Positions 9,381-20,081 of a DNA stretch of 64,000 nucleotides are shown one piece after another. Under the pieces are notes generated by a model. That model saw nothing but the letters and a program-made list of their open reading frames with translations, had not been told where the DNA came from and did no database searches. Position 1 is the stretch's first letter; every line of letters begins with the position of its first letter. Origin of the DNA: Cladobotryum mycophilum. Lineage: Eukaryota; Ascomycota; Sordariomycetes; Hypocreales; Hypocreaceae. The stretch is from assembly GCA_036429605.1 (NCBI GenBank), contig JAVFKD010000010.1, positions 1,240,001 through 1,304,000 on the forward strand. The letters are read 5' to 3'. The position numbers and the translations under genes were made by a program.

Positions 9381-11635
9381 TCATTCCCTAGGAAGTCCAA
9401 TCCAAGCCCTTCCCAACTCCAGCCCATCACCCAACACACGAAAAGCCAGGCGCCAAGTCGAGGGATCAAAGAAGACTTGGGCTTTTAGCTCAGCCTTGTA
9501 CAGCCTCCCTTCACTGGTGGTGCGGTAGCGGAGACGTGTCAAGTCCAAGTTTGCAATAGAATAGGTGATACGTCCCACTACTTCAACACCTGTTTCCTCC
9601 GTCAGTATACATCGTAGCTTTGATCTCAGTTTGGCTTTTTCTTTTTCTTTTTGAGATAGGTACCTACCTTGGTCCATTGGTAAATTGGGAGGCTCAGGCG
9701 AAGCAAAGGAGCATAAGCATTCCATGTGTGATTCTCTCCCATCTGAGTAAATCGTGAACTTCTTATCTGGCGCGACGACGTATGGCATCAGGACTTCACC
9801 CTAGGAGACGATCCATTGTCAGAACACACACCGACACAAACGACGTCGACAGGCATGGGTACAATATTTAACCTTTTTGACCATCCATCGCACGCGTTTG
9901 CCAAGTTGCCTGACACCGAATTCGTTTTGCGACGGCAGTCTCCTTGTGCCCAGTCTGCGCCGCGCCCTTCGGGTGGACTGGAACCAGGGAACCGAAATGC
10001 CGTAGTGTTTTCGGCAGACGTAGCCAACAACTTGAGTGTTGAGTCCCCGCGACACAGCCCCACGGACGACTGCAGATGAACTTGTCAAGTAGTTAGTAAA
10101 CCGAAAACTCGACGGGACTTTTGACGCAGATTATATAGACTTACTCATCCAGGGCGCAGCTTGGCACACGTCCTGACTCACACCAATCGCGAAGCCTTTC
10201 CTTGAGATACAAGGAAGTACCAAAACCACCGACCAGCACAAAACCATCGATTGGGGGTTCCCTTGGCCCATCTATTTGGGCAACCTGGGCATCTAAGAGT
10301 CTGATGATCATGTCGACCGCTGGATCAAACATTTCCTTGAAGTCCTGAGTCGTCAAAAGAATTCGGGACCTTGACCGGTCGTAGGAGCGAGGATCCAGGG
10401 TACGACCACCATATTCCATCTCAAGTTTGAGTTCAAAAATGTGGCCAGCGGGCAGAGACGAAGAGAATTGTCGCTTGCATTGTTCAAACATGGCCATGAA
10501 CTCGCTTCCAGGGCCCGTCATTCCGTTGCCAAGATTTGTGAATGATTGCCCAAACCGTTGGCTGAGGAGCTGGAACAGATTTCTGTCAACGTAGGTTCCT
10601 CCGCATTTTCCAGCTGTTATGGTGTTAGTCACCACCATCACCACCACCACCACCACCAGGAACACCGCTTCAGAACAAGAGATACTCACACATTTCGGAA
10701 TACAGAGGTTCAAGCTGTAAATTTGGATTGATCGCCAGTACCTTGTAGATGCCCACATCCTAATAACTCATCAGATGAAACCAAACCAACACAACTTCAT
10801 AATAGGCCATGCGGTACTCACCACTGTGCCGCCACCACAATCGCAGATCATAATTCGCATATTGCGCTATGCGACATGTTAGGTATGATCAGGGAGCAGG
10901 TAGCAGGACATCAACATACAGCCAAATGCACCGTCAGGGTATTTAAATCGGCGTAGGCAGCAGCTTCTGGCTCTGAGATAATATGAATCCGTTCGGTTGG
11001 CCTGGTAGCAAATCCAGCACTTTTTGCAATATTCACTATCAAATCTCTTGCTCTATCATTCCAAGATGCAGGAACCGAGATCCAGAAGTTAACAGGGATA
11101 CGGTCCAGGTTGTTTGTCTTTAGGAACGATGTGGCTGCTCGTGTATATTCCCCGTGCAACCTTGCAAAGAACTCTTTGGCGACATCTCGGGGGAATTTGT
11201 CGGCGGGAACCCGCATCATGCCAACGAGGTTGAATCGGTTCAGGTTGGGATCGTCAAAGTCCGATCGGGTTGGTGATTCATCAAGTAGCAGCTTTGTCCA
11301 GAAGTAGGCTGGATTTCCCGGGGGATGCTGAACCCCCACGAGACCTCTCCAAGTTTCACATCATAGGCAACGGTCGTCGGCACTCTTTTAGGGTCGACGA
11401 CATGGTAAGAGAGCGCCGTAGGGTAGCCATGGTGGATTTGGATGTCGCTATAGGATGTGCCGTGGAGCGCAAGGGCAATCCCTAATAATACTCTGTTAGC
11501 CAGGATATGCCCACCCCGCATGTCTGGAGGCTAGAGAAAACGACAAAGGGGTACAAGGAGCATCTACATGCCAGAAAATGTGGTGCCATAGTCAATACCA
11601 ACAACAAGTCGTCGTGGTTCATTAGCATTACTCAT
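9381..11635 (-). CDS. Hsp70-like ATPase, copy 2 (one apparent frameshift)
   Basis: Paralogue of the gene at 4055-6264 with the same eight-exon plan: 11635-11572, 11481-10920, 10866-10822, 10759-10690, 10613-10145, 10080-9873, 9800-9668 and 9589-9381. Exons 3 and 4 have exactly the same lengths (45 and 70 bases) and all intron phases match. Motifs are GIDYGTTFSG near the N-terminus, CDCGGGT and LVGGFGTSLYL. Intron 1 must use a GC donor (TCTG/GCATGT) to keep phase, making it a GC-AG intron. In exon 2 the frame changes at a run of five G (minus strand; 11333-11337). One additional base there would restore the frame that continues to the end of the exon. The rest is intact, about 586 residues, so this is either a consensus error or a recent lesion. 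Intron 4 holds a CAC-repeat (about 10630-10658). Confidence 0.8.
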
Positions 11636-12608
11636 GGCGAGTGTGCAGCCAGGTGAGATGAGCTGAACAAAGAAGCGATGAGAGAAGAACTCCAGAGGAA
11701 GGATTTGCCATCCAGTGGGGGGTAGAAGGGGGAAGAAGGGAGGGGATGGCTTGTGAACAGTGACAAACAGTCAATTCAGAAGAACATCAACGATTCCGTA
11801 AGGCAAGGGGCTTATGCACAACTTACTGTGGCCTACTCGTCACAGCCCCTTTTGAAGCCCCCTTTCCCCCTGGATGAATCTTTTTTCTTCAAATGAGACG
11901 GGAAACGAAAAACGTTACCATCAAATTTTTGTTTGAGCTTGTCTGTAAGCCAAACGCAAAAGGAAAATAACGAGCTCACGGCAGCTAAATTGGGAACGGG
12001 AAACGGGAAAGGAGGGGAAGGGGGGGGTTGTTGTACGGGTAACATCTATAAAAAGATAACGGGAAGATGCAGGAGCTCAAACAACAACAGTTAACCAGGA
12101 TCATGTCGACAAACGGCATCCCAGCAAATGTGGCTACAGGCCTGTAACAACAAACACAGTTTAATACGGACCAAACGGAAATAAACATGCAAACACCTCG
12201 AGCAAAAGCCACCCGGGTAAATGTAAATATAGTATGTTACGAATCCGTGCGGTCGGTTGACCGGTGAAAAGAAAAATGCCTGTGCGGCGTGTTTGAAGAC
12301 AAAGAGTCTCGTCTGGGTCACACGTCAATGCACTGTGAAAGACTTGGTCAGATTAATACGGTGCCTCTTTGCACCATCTTCCAGGAACCTCCGCAATAGC
12401 CGTTCTTTTTGTTTTGTGTAGGTTAATCCTTGGCACTGAACTTGTCTGTTCACCCACCTCCTCTTTCCTTTTCTCTTTCTTCCCTCTTTCTTCTATTCCT
12501 TCTGTTCTTCCTCTCTTCCCCTCGACCTCTCTCACTCTTTCTTGAATTACCTGAATTCCCAGACCATCATTCCTAGAACTTAGTCAAGGTCCGTCAACCA
12601 AAACAGAT
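11636..12608. promoter_or_regulatory. Bidirectional promoter region of cassette 2
   Basis: This gap of 973 bases lies between the divergent start codons of the second pair. A long pyrimidine tract (about 12460-12545, mostly T/C) lies shortly before the plus-strand start at 12609, as is common for fungal core promoters. No gene, and no perfect heat-shock element, was seen. Confidence 0.45.
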
Positions 12609-14189
12609 ATGCCTGCCCCAGGATCTGAATGCGGTGCGGATGATGGCAACTCATTGGGTGCAACAGTAAGCTACTACCGCAGCATAAATCATCTCCCAGC
12701 ACTCGCATCCTCATCTCCAACAAGCTCAAAAAAACGTTTCCCAGGCCCAATACACAAAGAAACGCCACCGAAAAGACGACCAGGACCCATCCGATGCTGA
12801 ATCGACGCCCCCACCGACTAAACATGGACGATACCAACTCCGATCGAAACCGAAGCAAGAACCTACTACCATTGCCGAGACGGTTCTGAAGCTTGTGACT
12901 GGTGACCCCAAACAAGCTACACAGAAGGGAAAATCTGAGCTTCGGAAGGTGCTCAAGGACATTGAGAAAGACTTCAAGCAGACCCACAATGCGCTGGTCA
13001 AAAGTGACGACCGGGTTCGACAGCTACAGACGGAGCTTCGAGAGATCAAAAAGCAAGACAAGCTTCAAGTCATCCAAGAGTTGGCCAAGATACAAGAGAG
13101 CAACAAGTATTTGATCCTCCAAGCACAACTGGGAGGAGTGCAAAGGGAACTGGAATGGACGAAAGAAGACTTGGCGAATGCTAAAGAAAGGCTAAAGGCA
13201 TACGACGATCCCATAGAAGCCCAGAGGGTGGCCATGGTTCGTGTGCAAATCCGACATTTTATGCAGTTACATGAGCCGTCTGAGAATGGCGGATTTGAGT
13301 ATGGTCTCGTCAGTTTTTTCTTCCACGGCCGACCTCACCAGTGGAGCGAGGATATCCCCCTGGGCCGGATTGAGGATCCCGACCTTGTCGAAGACCGCAT
13401 GCGCAAAGCGGGAGTCATCAACAGCAGCCAGGAATACCTCAACGCCCCACAGCACTTGAAGTTCGACATGGATCTGCCTAATGGTGATAGCGCACGCATT
13501 TTGCTGAGGGCGGCGTTGACTAAGTTCCTGTGCGACAACTTCTTGTCAAAGCCATTCTTCTTGGACCATGACTACTATGAGCCTCTGACGAGGGAGAAAC
13601 AACAAGGTCGTAGTTTGTCTGACCTTTTGAGAGAATTCTTGCCAAGTGAGTCAGCCTACCCCCCTGAGATTGACCTCTTGAAGGAGTCTCAATCCAAGTT
13701 TTCCTTTTGCTAACAACAACTGAATGTGCAGATGAGAGAATGGAGGCCATCGAATGGAGAATTCAGACTCTGGAGCGCCTGATCAAGATTAGTCCCCCGA
13801 CGAAAGAGTACAGCACCCGCCATGCCAAGGCCTTTCTGAACGAATACTCTTACCTTGTCAAGTCGGTGACCGAGGACAGCGAGGAGGACCTGGCCAAGCT
13901 GATTTTGGACTTTATCAACGTGACCATCGTGCTATGGACCAAGAGGACCATCTTCAACGTCGTGGGGTTCCCCGAAATGCCCAGCCAAACCTTTGACATG
14001 AAGAACGACCTGGTGCACGATGCGAGCGGCGTGTGTCTTGCGGGCCAGCACCACGAGATACACGGTCGGCCGCTGGCGGTCCTGGTTCAGCCAATCGTCA
14101 TGGCCACCCGGTACAAGCCATCCGGGGAAGAAATGACGACAGTTTGTTGGTCCAGGGCTTGTGTCTGGGTATCTCAGAAGAATGAGTGA
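12609..14189 (+). CDS. Coiled-coil protein of unknown family, copy 2 (partner of Hsp70-like copy 2)
   Basis: Function not recognised. Three exons join in phase: 12609-12665, 12745-13645 and 13732-14189 (471 residues). It begins with a short acidic start, an NLS-like patch (TKKRHRK) and a proline/basic linker. A strongly charged coiled coil spans about residues 65-195. A globular region follows with LVEDRMRKAG, HLKFDMDLP and LSKPFFL, and then a C-terminal domain with LWTKRTIF, HGRPLAVLVQP and CWSRACVWVSQ. The same blocks occur in the same order in the protein at 6957-8663. The last intron sits at the same place and phase (before the EWR block), while copy 1 has extra introns in the variable N-terminal part. 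The N-terminus and coiled coil diverge most and the C-terminal two-thirds least. The role as a partner of the adjacent Hsp70-like ATPase is inferred from the duplicated arrangement. Confidence 0.82.
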
Positions 14190-14555
14190 AAAGGGGGAGG
14201 GGGAGGAGCAGATTCACTGGTACCTATCTTAGTAGGTAACTTGGATTGAGTGGCTTCGTCTTTTTCTCTATCTCTAGATTTCTGATGTTGGAATGACTGT
14301 AGCAATCTCGATGGATGTAAGGGATAAAGATGGATAGATATGTTGATCAACTTACTTACCCGACCACATCTTAATAAAGGTGATGAGTATGAATGGTAAC
14401 ATGCTAGAAGCCAAAGAGATTGATTACCTTTGTCTGCGATGGATGCGGCATTGTCTATCATGAGGTCAACCGGCTATGTTTGGTAAGTACTTGAGTGTAT
14501 TGTTGTCTGTCGTCAAGCCATCGCCCAGCTACAATGACTCAACAAAGTCATTTCA

Positions 14556-14627
14556 TCTTCCGTAGTATAGTGGTCAGTATACAAGCTTGTCACGCTTGGG
14601 ACCCGGGTTCAATTCCCGGCGGGAGAG
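14556..14627 (+). tRNA. tRNA-Asp (GTC)
   Basis: A full cloverleaf can be folded. Acceptor TCTTCCG pairs with CGGGAGA (one G-T), followed by discriminator G. The D stem is GTAT/ATAC, the anticodon stem CAAGC/GCTTG with loop TTGTCAC (anticodon GTC), and the T arm CCGGG-TTCAATT-CCCGG. No intron. A T6 run lies at 14644-14649, 17 bases after the 3' end. Confidence 0.93.
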
Positions 14628-14643
14628 TTCTCAGTTAACCACC

Positions 14644-14649
14644 TTTTTT
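14644..14649 (+). terminator. Pol III terminator of tRNA-Asp
   Basis: A run of six T shortly downstream of the tRNA, the usual RNA polymerase III stop signal. Confidence 0.7.
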
Positions 14650-14880
14650 CTCTCTCTTTCTTTCTCTTTCTTCTTCTCCTTCTCTTACTTATCCATGCCC
14701 TGTTCCCTTTTCCCCCACGGGTTACAAGTCTATACCTGTGATAATTTTCTCTCCCGGGTAGGCCATCACCTCCAACTCGCGATGCCTTCACCAACCCACA
14801 TCCAACACCAACAAATTCTCAAACAATGACACATATCACCCTACCATCATCCCGGAGCCTCTTCATCTATACTCTAATCG

Positions 14881-17096
14881 TTATTGGCCTTTTAAATACT
14901 CTACAATAAACTCATGCACCTCGGCCATCGAATCATGTCCTATCCTCCTCAAAAACGCCGGAAGTCCTTGCCCAGACACTGAAACCTCCACAATCCTCCT
15001 CGCGAACCAGCAAATCTCCCCGCTGTGTCTTGCTATTCCCATCTTGGAGAGCCTTTCCATATGAATGCTTGCGGTGGCCATGTCCCACAGCTCCTCCCAG
15101 CGGGACAGGGCGGCCAGGAATGCGGGTGCGCTGGACGACATGGTAAACATGGTGTGGGCGTTGACGATCATGGTGCAGAGGGCTTGTACATCGGTTAGTA
15201 TGGGCTGGGTACTAAGTACGAATAGAAAGATCGAGAGAGAGAAGGGTTCACTCACATATGATGGCCAAGTTCATGTCATGGACCGATATATAACCAATCG
15301 GAAAACTCTCTATACCTCTCGACTTCTCCTGCATTAGCACACCTACAAAGTCCCGAATCGACGATGGATAGTTTGGCGGACGAGTCTGTATCTTTGTCTC
15401 GTATTCTGTTGCGTTGCTTGCATCCCACAAGTCTGATGGAGCCGGTAGGTTGCACTCCATCTCGGCAATGGTGATGAGTGGCGGGTCATTCAGTAAGAAA
15501 CAGTGGTTCCATGTAGAGAGCGCAGTCCACGTTGCGATCCTAAAACCCGTCAGCTGTGATCCCTTATCCTGCATGTTTTCTCCGGGGATGATCTAACCTT
15601 ATGCAGGTCTCTTCGAAAACGAACTGGTTCCAGCTGGGGTTCTCGGATCGCTTTGTGCTCATCAAACCAAGCGTACGCGCCGTATCCACTAGCACAGGAA
15701 CTCTCAAGAGCCTGCTTCTCCTCCTCGTATGTGCGTCATTTATCAAAAACAAAATCACTTGCATCAAGAGGGCGGCCTGAAACGCCTCTAATAGCTCGTT
15801 GCTATGCCTCGTAGACTTCCCCGCCGCGTTCGAGGCCACTATCTTAGCCAGCCGACGAAATATATACTCCTCGGCAATCCGAAAGATGCACCATGCGCAT
15901 AGCGTGTCGTCTCTGGGAGGTGCTCTCAGCGCCCCGCCCAAAGAGAGGGCCAGTATCAGGACCGCCGAGGTTTCATTGGTGCCAAAGGAGGGCATGTGGA
16001 CTAGGGGCATGTGGACGTGGCCGAGCCGGAAGAAAGTGACTATGAATATCTTCATGCTCGTGGGCGAAAACACGGCTTTGGCTTTTTCCACGTCAAAATC
16101 TTCATTGTATGAGGGATCGTTGACGATGAGGTCGCTGTGGAGTCCCTGGAGCTCTTGAATAATAATGTTGGCGTTTCGTTGCATCACTTCGTCTCCATCT
16201 GCCGTCAAGGCAGGAATCGTTATGGATGGCCCCGTCGGCGACACCCTTCCAAGAATATGGTTGTCTCGATCCAGGTCTACGTGCTCAATGTCGAATATGG
16301 AAGTGGAGCTCCAGGGGTTAGGAATCATAGCCTCATCCATGAGGAAGAGAAATGGGTTCTTGTCCGCCCCACCTATGTCAATGCTCATTTCCGGCACTCG
16401 ATCATTGACACTCGTCTCGTTCGCAAAGGCTTCAAGCAAAGTCTGTGCGGCCGTGTCCGTAATGGCCTGAAGAAAAGGGGTGCCGGAGATGTACTGCCGG
16501 TTTAGAAAGGCAGGAGGTGACGCCGCGGAGGCTGATGAGGTGGCTGCTGAGAAACCGTCAAGCGGAACATCAGATCCTTCAACGGACGTATCCTTGAAGT
16601 GGCATACTAAACCTCGCAGTATACATCGGCCGCATGGGTTTGCTCTGTCACACGAGACCTTTCGGTGAAAACATGACTCGCAGGCTCGACGTTTCTGTCC
16701 GCGACGGAGCTTGGGCAAGTCTGTCTTTTCGTCATTCTTGGGACACGTCAGAATGTGCTTTCGATAAACGTCTCTTTAACAACATGTATTAGTCAATCTG
16801 GAGACAGTACAAGAGTCGGTACAGTGACGTACCTCCTTGCATATGTCTTATTGCAGTACATGCAGGTGAATCCAGGTATATCGTTATCTAACACTTCTGT
16901 TAGCGAATCAATGACCTGTGAATAGTGAAGAAGAAAAAGGGGGGCTATTGAGATGAAAAGGATTCCATGCCACTGCATAGAGTTTAGGCGAATCGGCAAA
17001 ATGACGAATCTGTAGGGACTTACGGGTGGCTTCATGTCTGCGAAGGTGTGAACTGTGTTGATATTGCTTCCCGCACGTTGTGCATGTGTATGACAT
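14881..17096 (-). CDS. Transcription factor with C2H2, C2HC and Zn2Cys6 zinc domains
   Basis: Predicted nuclear DNA-binding regulator of 629 residues. Five exons join in phase: 17096-17024, 16887-16833, 16773-15598, 15539-15256 and 15182-14881. Finger 1 is C5-X2-C8-X12-H21-X3-H25. The fourth ligand H25 is created across intron 1, and only when the acceptor at 16888 is used; two other in-frame acceptors (CTAACAG, AGAAG) would lose it. Finger 2 is C33-X2-C36-X12-H49-X3-C53. The binuclear cluster is C74-X2-C77-X6-C84-X5-C90-X2-C93-X6-C100, flanked by basic residues. A region after about residue 200 resembles the fungal-specific transcription factor domain. No metabolic cluster is obvious next to it, so its targets are unknown. 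Confidence 0.85.
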
Positions 17097-17792
17097 CGCA
17101 AGCTAACCAACTCCTTGACAGGCACTCTGGGCCAAGGCTATCGTAACCAATGGGATAGCAAACCCCCTTTTCCCTTCCGGATAAGATGTCAGTGGAGGAA
17201 AAAGGATTCCGATTGTTCTGTTAGAGAGGCGCCAGGAAGTCAATGAATTGGATCAATCTAAACCCAGGTCTGGTGCCCAATCCTGAACGAGGTGGGTTTC
17301 CACCGAGATGAGACAGGTTTATGATGGAGCCGGAGACTTTTCCTGGTGGGTTTTCGCCAAATGATGTCCAAGGCGTTTAGTCAACCACTACTCCGAATGT
17401 GGGTTTTGTCCAGATGTTCATAGGAAGAGAGGCAATGCTCGAGTCTGGGAGGAATGTCGTAAACCCACACAGATTTGGAATGTCGTCGTCTGTCCTCCCT
17501 CTTCTCTACTATTTATTTATTTCGGTAATCCCCTTCAAACATTCTTCTTGGTGATTTGAATTTCTCTGATTATCTGCCAGCTTATATAACACGCAATGAC
17601 GGTGGCAACACTGCTTTAGTACTCAGACAATATCTTGGCCTACATCCATCCACTCGTCCGACTTCCGTCAACGTAGCCGGTATCAGTGCCGTGCATATTG
17701 CTTCCAAAATTGTATTCTACGGTATCCTAAAGTCGATATGCCCATATAAAAACCGTCCGAAAGGCACTAACCAAGGAACAGTGACGCTCGGT
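17097..17792. other. Divergent promoter region
   Basis: Lies between the minus-strand transcription factor and the plus-strand PSST-like gene. An open plus-strand frame runs from about 17556 into the PSST-like exon, but it shows no family signal before 17793 and is treated as leader. Confidence 0.45.
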
Positions 17793-18546
17793 ATGCGATT
17801 CCGGGTCCGGCAGTCGGCGGTGCATCGTCTAGTCCCACCGCACGTCGCCAGATTCGCCACCAACGGTCGATGCAACAATTATAACCATGATTCCACATTT
17901 CATCTTGATTCCACACATTCAATTCCAAACAAACTTGAATTAGGCACACCTGTAGAGAAGAGTCTCATCTCCAACTCTGTAGAATATGTCTTGTAAATTG
18001 GAATCCGGGCTATCGCGATGCTGAGCATAGGACGCCAGGGAGGCGAGGGGCAAGGAATAGTACGGGATTCGTCTAATACAAGTCACACGATGCAGGACAA
18101 GTCTCGATTCTCTTGTTAATTGGGCACGGGCAGGGTCTGCATGGCCATTGACCTTTGCCCTGGCGTGCTGCGGTCTCGAAATGATGGCAGTCTCCATGCC
18201 TCGCTACGACCAAGACAGACTTGGCATCATCTTCAGAGCGTCACCCCGACAGGCCGATGTCCTGATTGTCGCCGGAACGGTTACCAATAAGATGGCTCCG
18301 GCAGTGCGTCAATGCTACGATCAGATGCCGGAGCCGAGATGGGTCATTAGCATGGGGAGCTGTGCCAACAGCGGTGGATACTACCACTACAGCTATGCCG
18401 TTCTGAGGGGCTGCGACAGAATAGTTCCGGTTGACATCTACGTTCCGGGGTGTCCTCCCACGGCGGAGGCACTGCTGTACGGCATCTTTCAACTTCAAGC
18501 CAAGATGCGGCGTACCAAGATCAGCCGAATGTGGTATCGAAAGTAG
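17793..18546 (+). CDS. Complex I 20-kDa (PSST/NDUFS7/NuoB) homologue, divergent
   Basis: Subunit that carries iron-sulfur cluster N2 at the quinone end of mitochondrial NADH dehydrogenase. Two exons join in phase: 17793-17992 and 18096-18546 (216 residues); the intron is 17993-18095 with CTAAT before its acceptor. The chosen ATG gives an Arg-rich, acid-free N-terminus (MRFRVRQSAVHRL..) suited to mitochondrial import, and a family-like length. All four cluster ligands are present: C91, C92, C156 (MGSCAN) and C186 (VPGCPP). The PRYDQDRLG and VDIYVPGCPP blocks are intact. However, residues around the tandem cysteines (CCGLEMMAVSMPRYD) differ from the usual CCAVEMM, and other substitutions are scattered through conserved parts. 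It may be a second, specialised copy rather than the housekeeping subunit. Confidence 0.82.
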
Positions 18547-20081
18547 ATCAAATGAGACGCTAGTCATTTATCATGTGTTTTAGGCCAGCGTTGCATTTTG
18601 TTTAAGCAGTGCTATATGTAGTAGGGGCAAAACAGATGACCAATTACTGATAATCACATAATAGCTCAATGAACTGACCATCTTGGCAGATTGGCCTGAT
18701 CAGAATATGCCGCATCGTATGAGACTCTAACATGTGGTCGTTGACTCGTTGCGCTCAGGCGAAAGCCAAACAGCGAGACTCAGCCGAAAGAGGCAACAGG
18801 CCAAGAGGTTCTGAGACATTCAAGAATGCAGAATTCAAGGGGACCTGTTGCGGTTAGGCTACCGAGTCCATCTGCCGTCTGTCCTTTCGCTTGCGTTCAT
18901 CTGGCAGCCCATGCAAGAGACCCCTCTCTCCCCTCATGCAGTGAGACGAGGCGAAGCCGCCGTTCACAGAAGAAAATCTGGAACAAGGAGCTAAATCGGC
19001 TTCTCTCACTGGCCTGCTCGACGAGGGGGGTGAGACCGGCCGATCTGCGGCTAAATGGTTGCATCGACGCTACACTTTTAAGCGCCCAGGGGGCCCCTTT
19101 ATGCCGTGTCGGCGTCGTCCGCGCACATGCGGCCCGCATAACCCCGGAGCACTCCGGAAGACCGGTGCGGCATGGCAACAAAAGAAAGGAAGAGAGGGAT
19201 CAGTAATCACAGCCAGCAGAAGAAGAGCCTCTTGGATTTGAGCTCTTTTACCTGAATCCCGTAGGAGTTGTTGTTGCAAAAGAAAAACTTGAACCAGCAA
19301 CTATCTCGGATTTGGGAGATCGAGAGACAATGAGCACGTCCCCTTGGGTCCCTTCAACTACCGCAAGACGAAGCCGAAAGGAAGATTAAGTCGGCAACTG
19401 AGTGGGAACTTTTTGGTTTTTTTTTTTGGTGGAAGCGCCCAAACAGAAACACAATGAAACCAGACAGTGGCCTGAAAAGGGGACCTGGTCCTGCCACCAT
19501 CCCTTGCCCTAAATCCTGCTGCAACATCAGCTCAACCAACACTCAGTACCATCGACAGCACCTTATATAGCCAGGCGACACCAACAGGGTCAAACAATTG
19601 GCAGAACTGAATGACATGTAATGTCGAGGTCATCGTTACCGTCCTGTTGGGACCAACAGCAGTCTCATTCCTGCAGCCAGGGACACAACCACAGCAGCTG
19701 TATCATGTTTTGGGCCTTGTAATCCAATCGATGCCGTTATCAGCTGGGCGGCAAATGTGATTGATGTTCCCAACGCTGCGGTAGCCTCGTTTCGATTCAT
19801 GCACGTCTCCCGTCCCAGGGCTATGGACCAACATCCCCCCAAGGTGCGTCGTGGAGATGGCGACAATCACCAGCCTCGCCAAGCGAATGCGTCTATATAA
19901 TTGACAGGAAAAGCGTTCAGAAATGAGATGTAAAATATTCTCATCATCAAACATTTTCTTTTTTCAACTCATCTCATTTGTTACCATTCTTCATTTCCAA
20001 CTGTGCCTGGAGCACCATCTTGTCATTTATTCGTCATCTTATACCCAGTTTCTTTTTACTCACGTCTAATCATCCATCATC
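18547..20081. other. Intergenic stretch upstream of the dynamin gene
   Basis: 1.5 kb without a supported gene. A GC-rich part (about 18940-19160) contains an imperfect palindrome at 19144-19157 (CCGGAG-CA-CTCCGG), which includes CGG-N6-CCG. The remainder looks like ordinary promoter sequence, with a pyrimidine-rich stretch just before 20082. Confidence 0.5.
19144..19157. promoter_or_regulatory. Candidate CGG-N6-CCG site
   Basis: Inverted CGG triplets separated by six bases lie within a 14-base near-palindrome. Zn2Cys6 dimers of the Ppr1/UaY type are known to bind CGG-N6-CCG. A single copy in a GC-rich region may be chance. Confidence 0.2.

Noticed and set aside
10630..10731. A protein with a long polyhistidine stretch on the plus strand
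   Set aside because: The CAC repeat lies in intron 4 of the minus-strand Hsp70-like gene. The open frame is accidental.
18826..19206. Plus-strand open frame of 126 codons upstream of the dynamin gene
   Set aside because: It lies in a GC-rich stretch where random open frames are common, with an equally open opposite strand and no recognisable motif.
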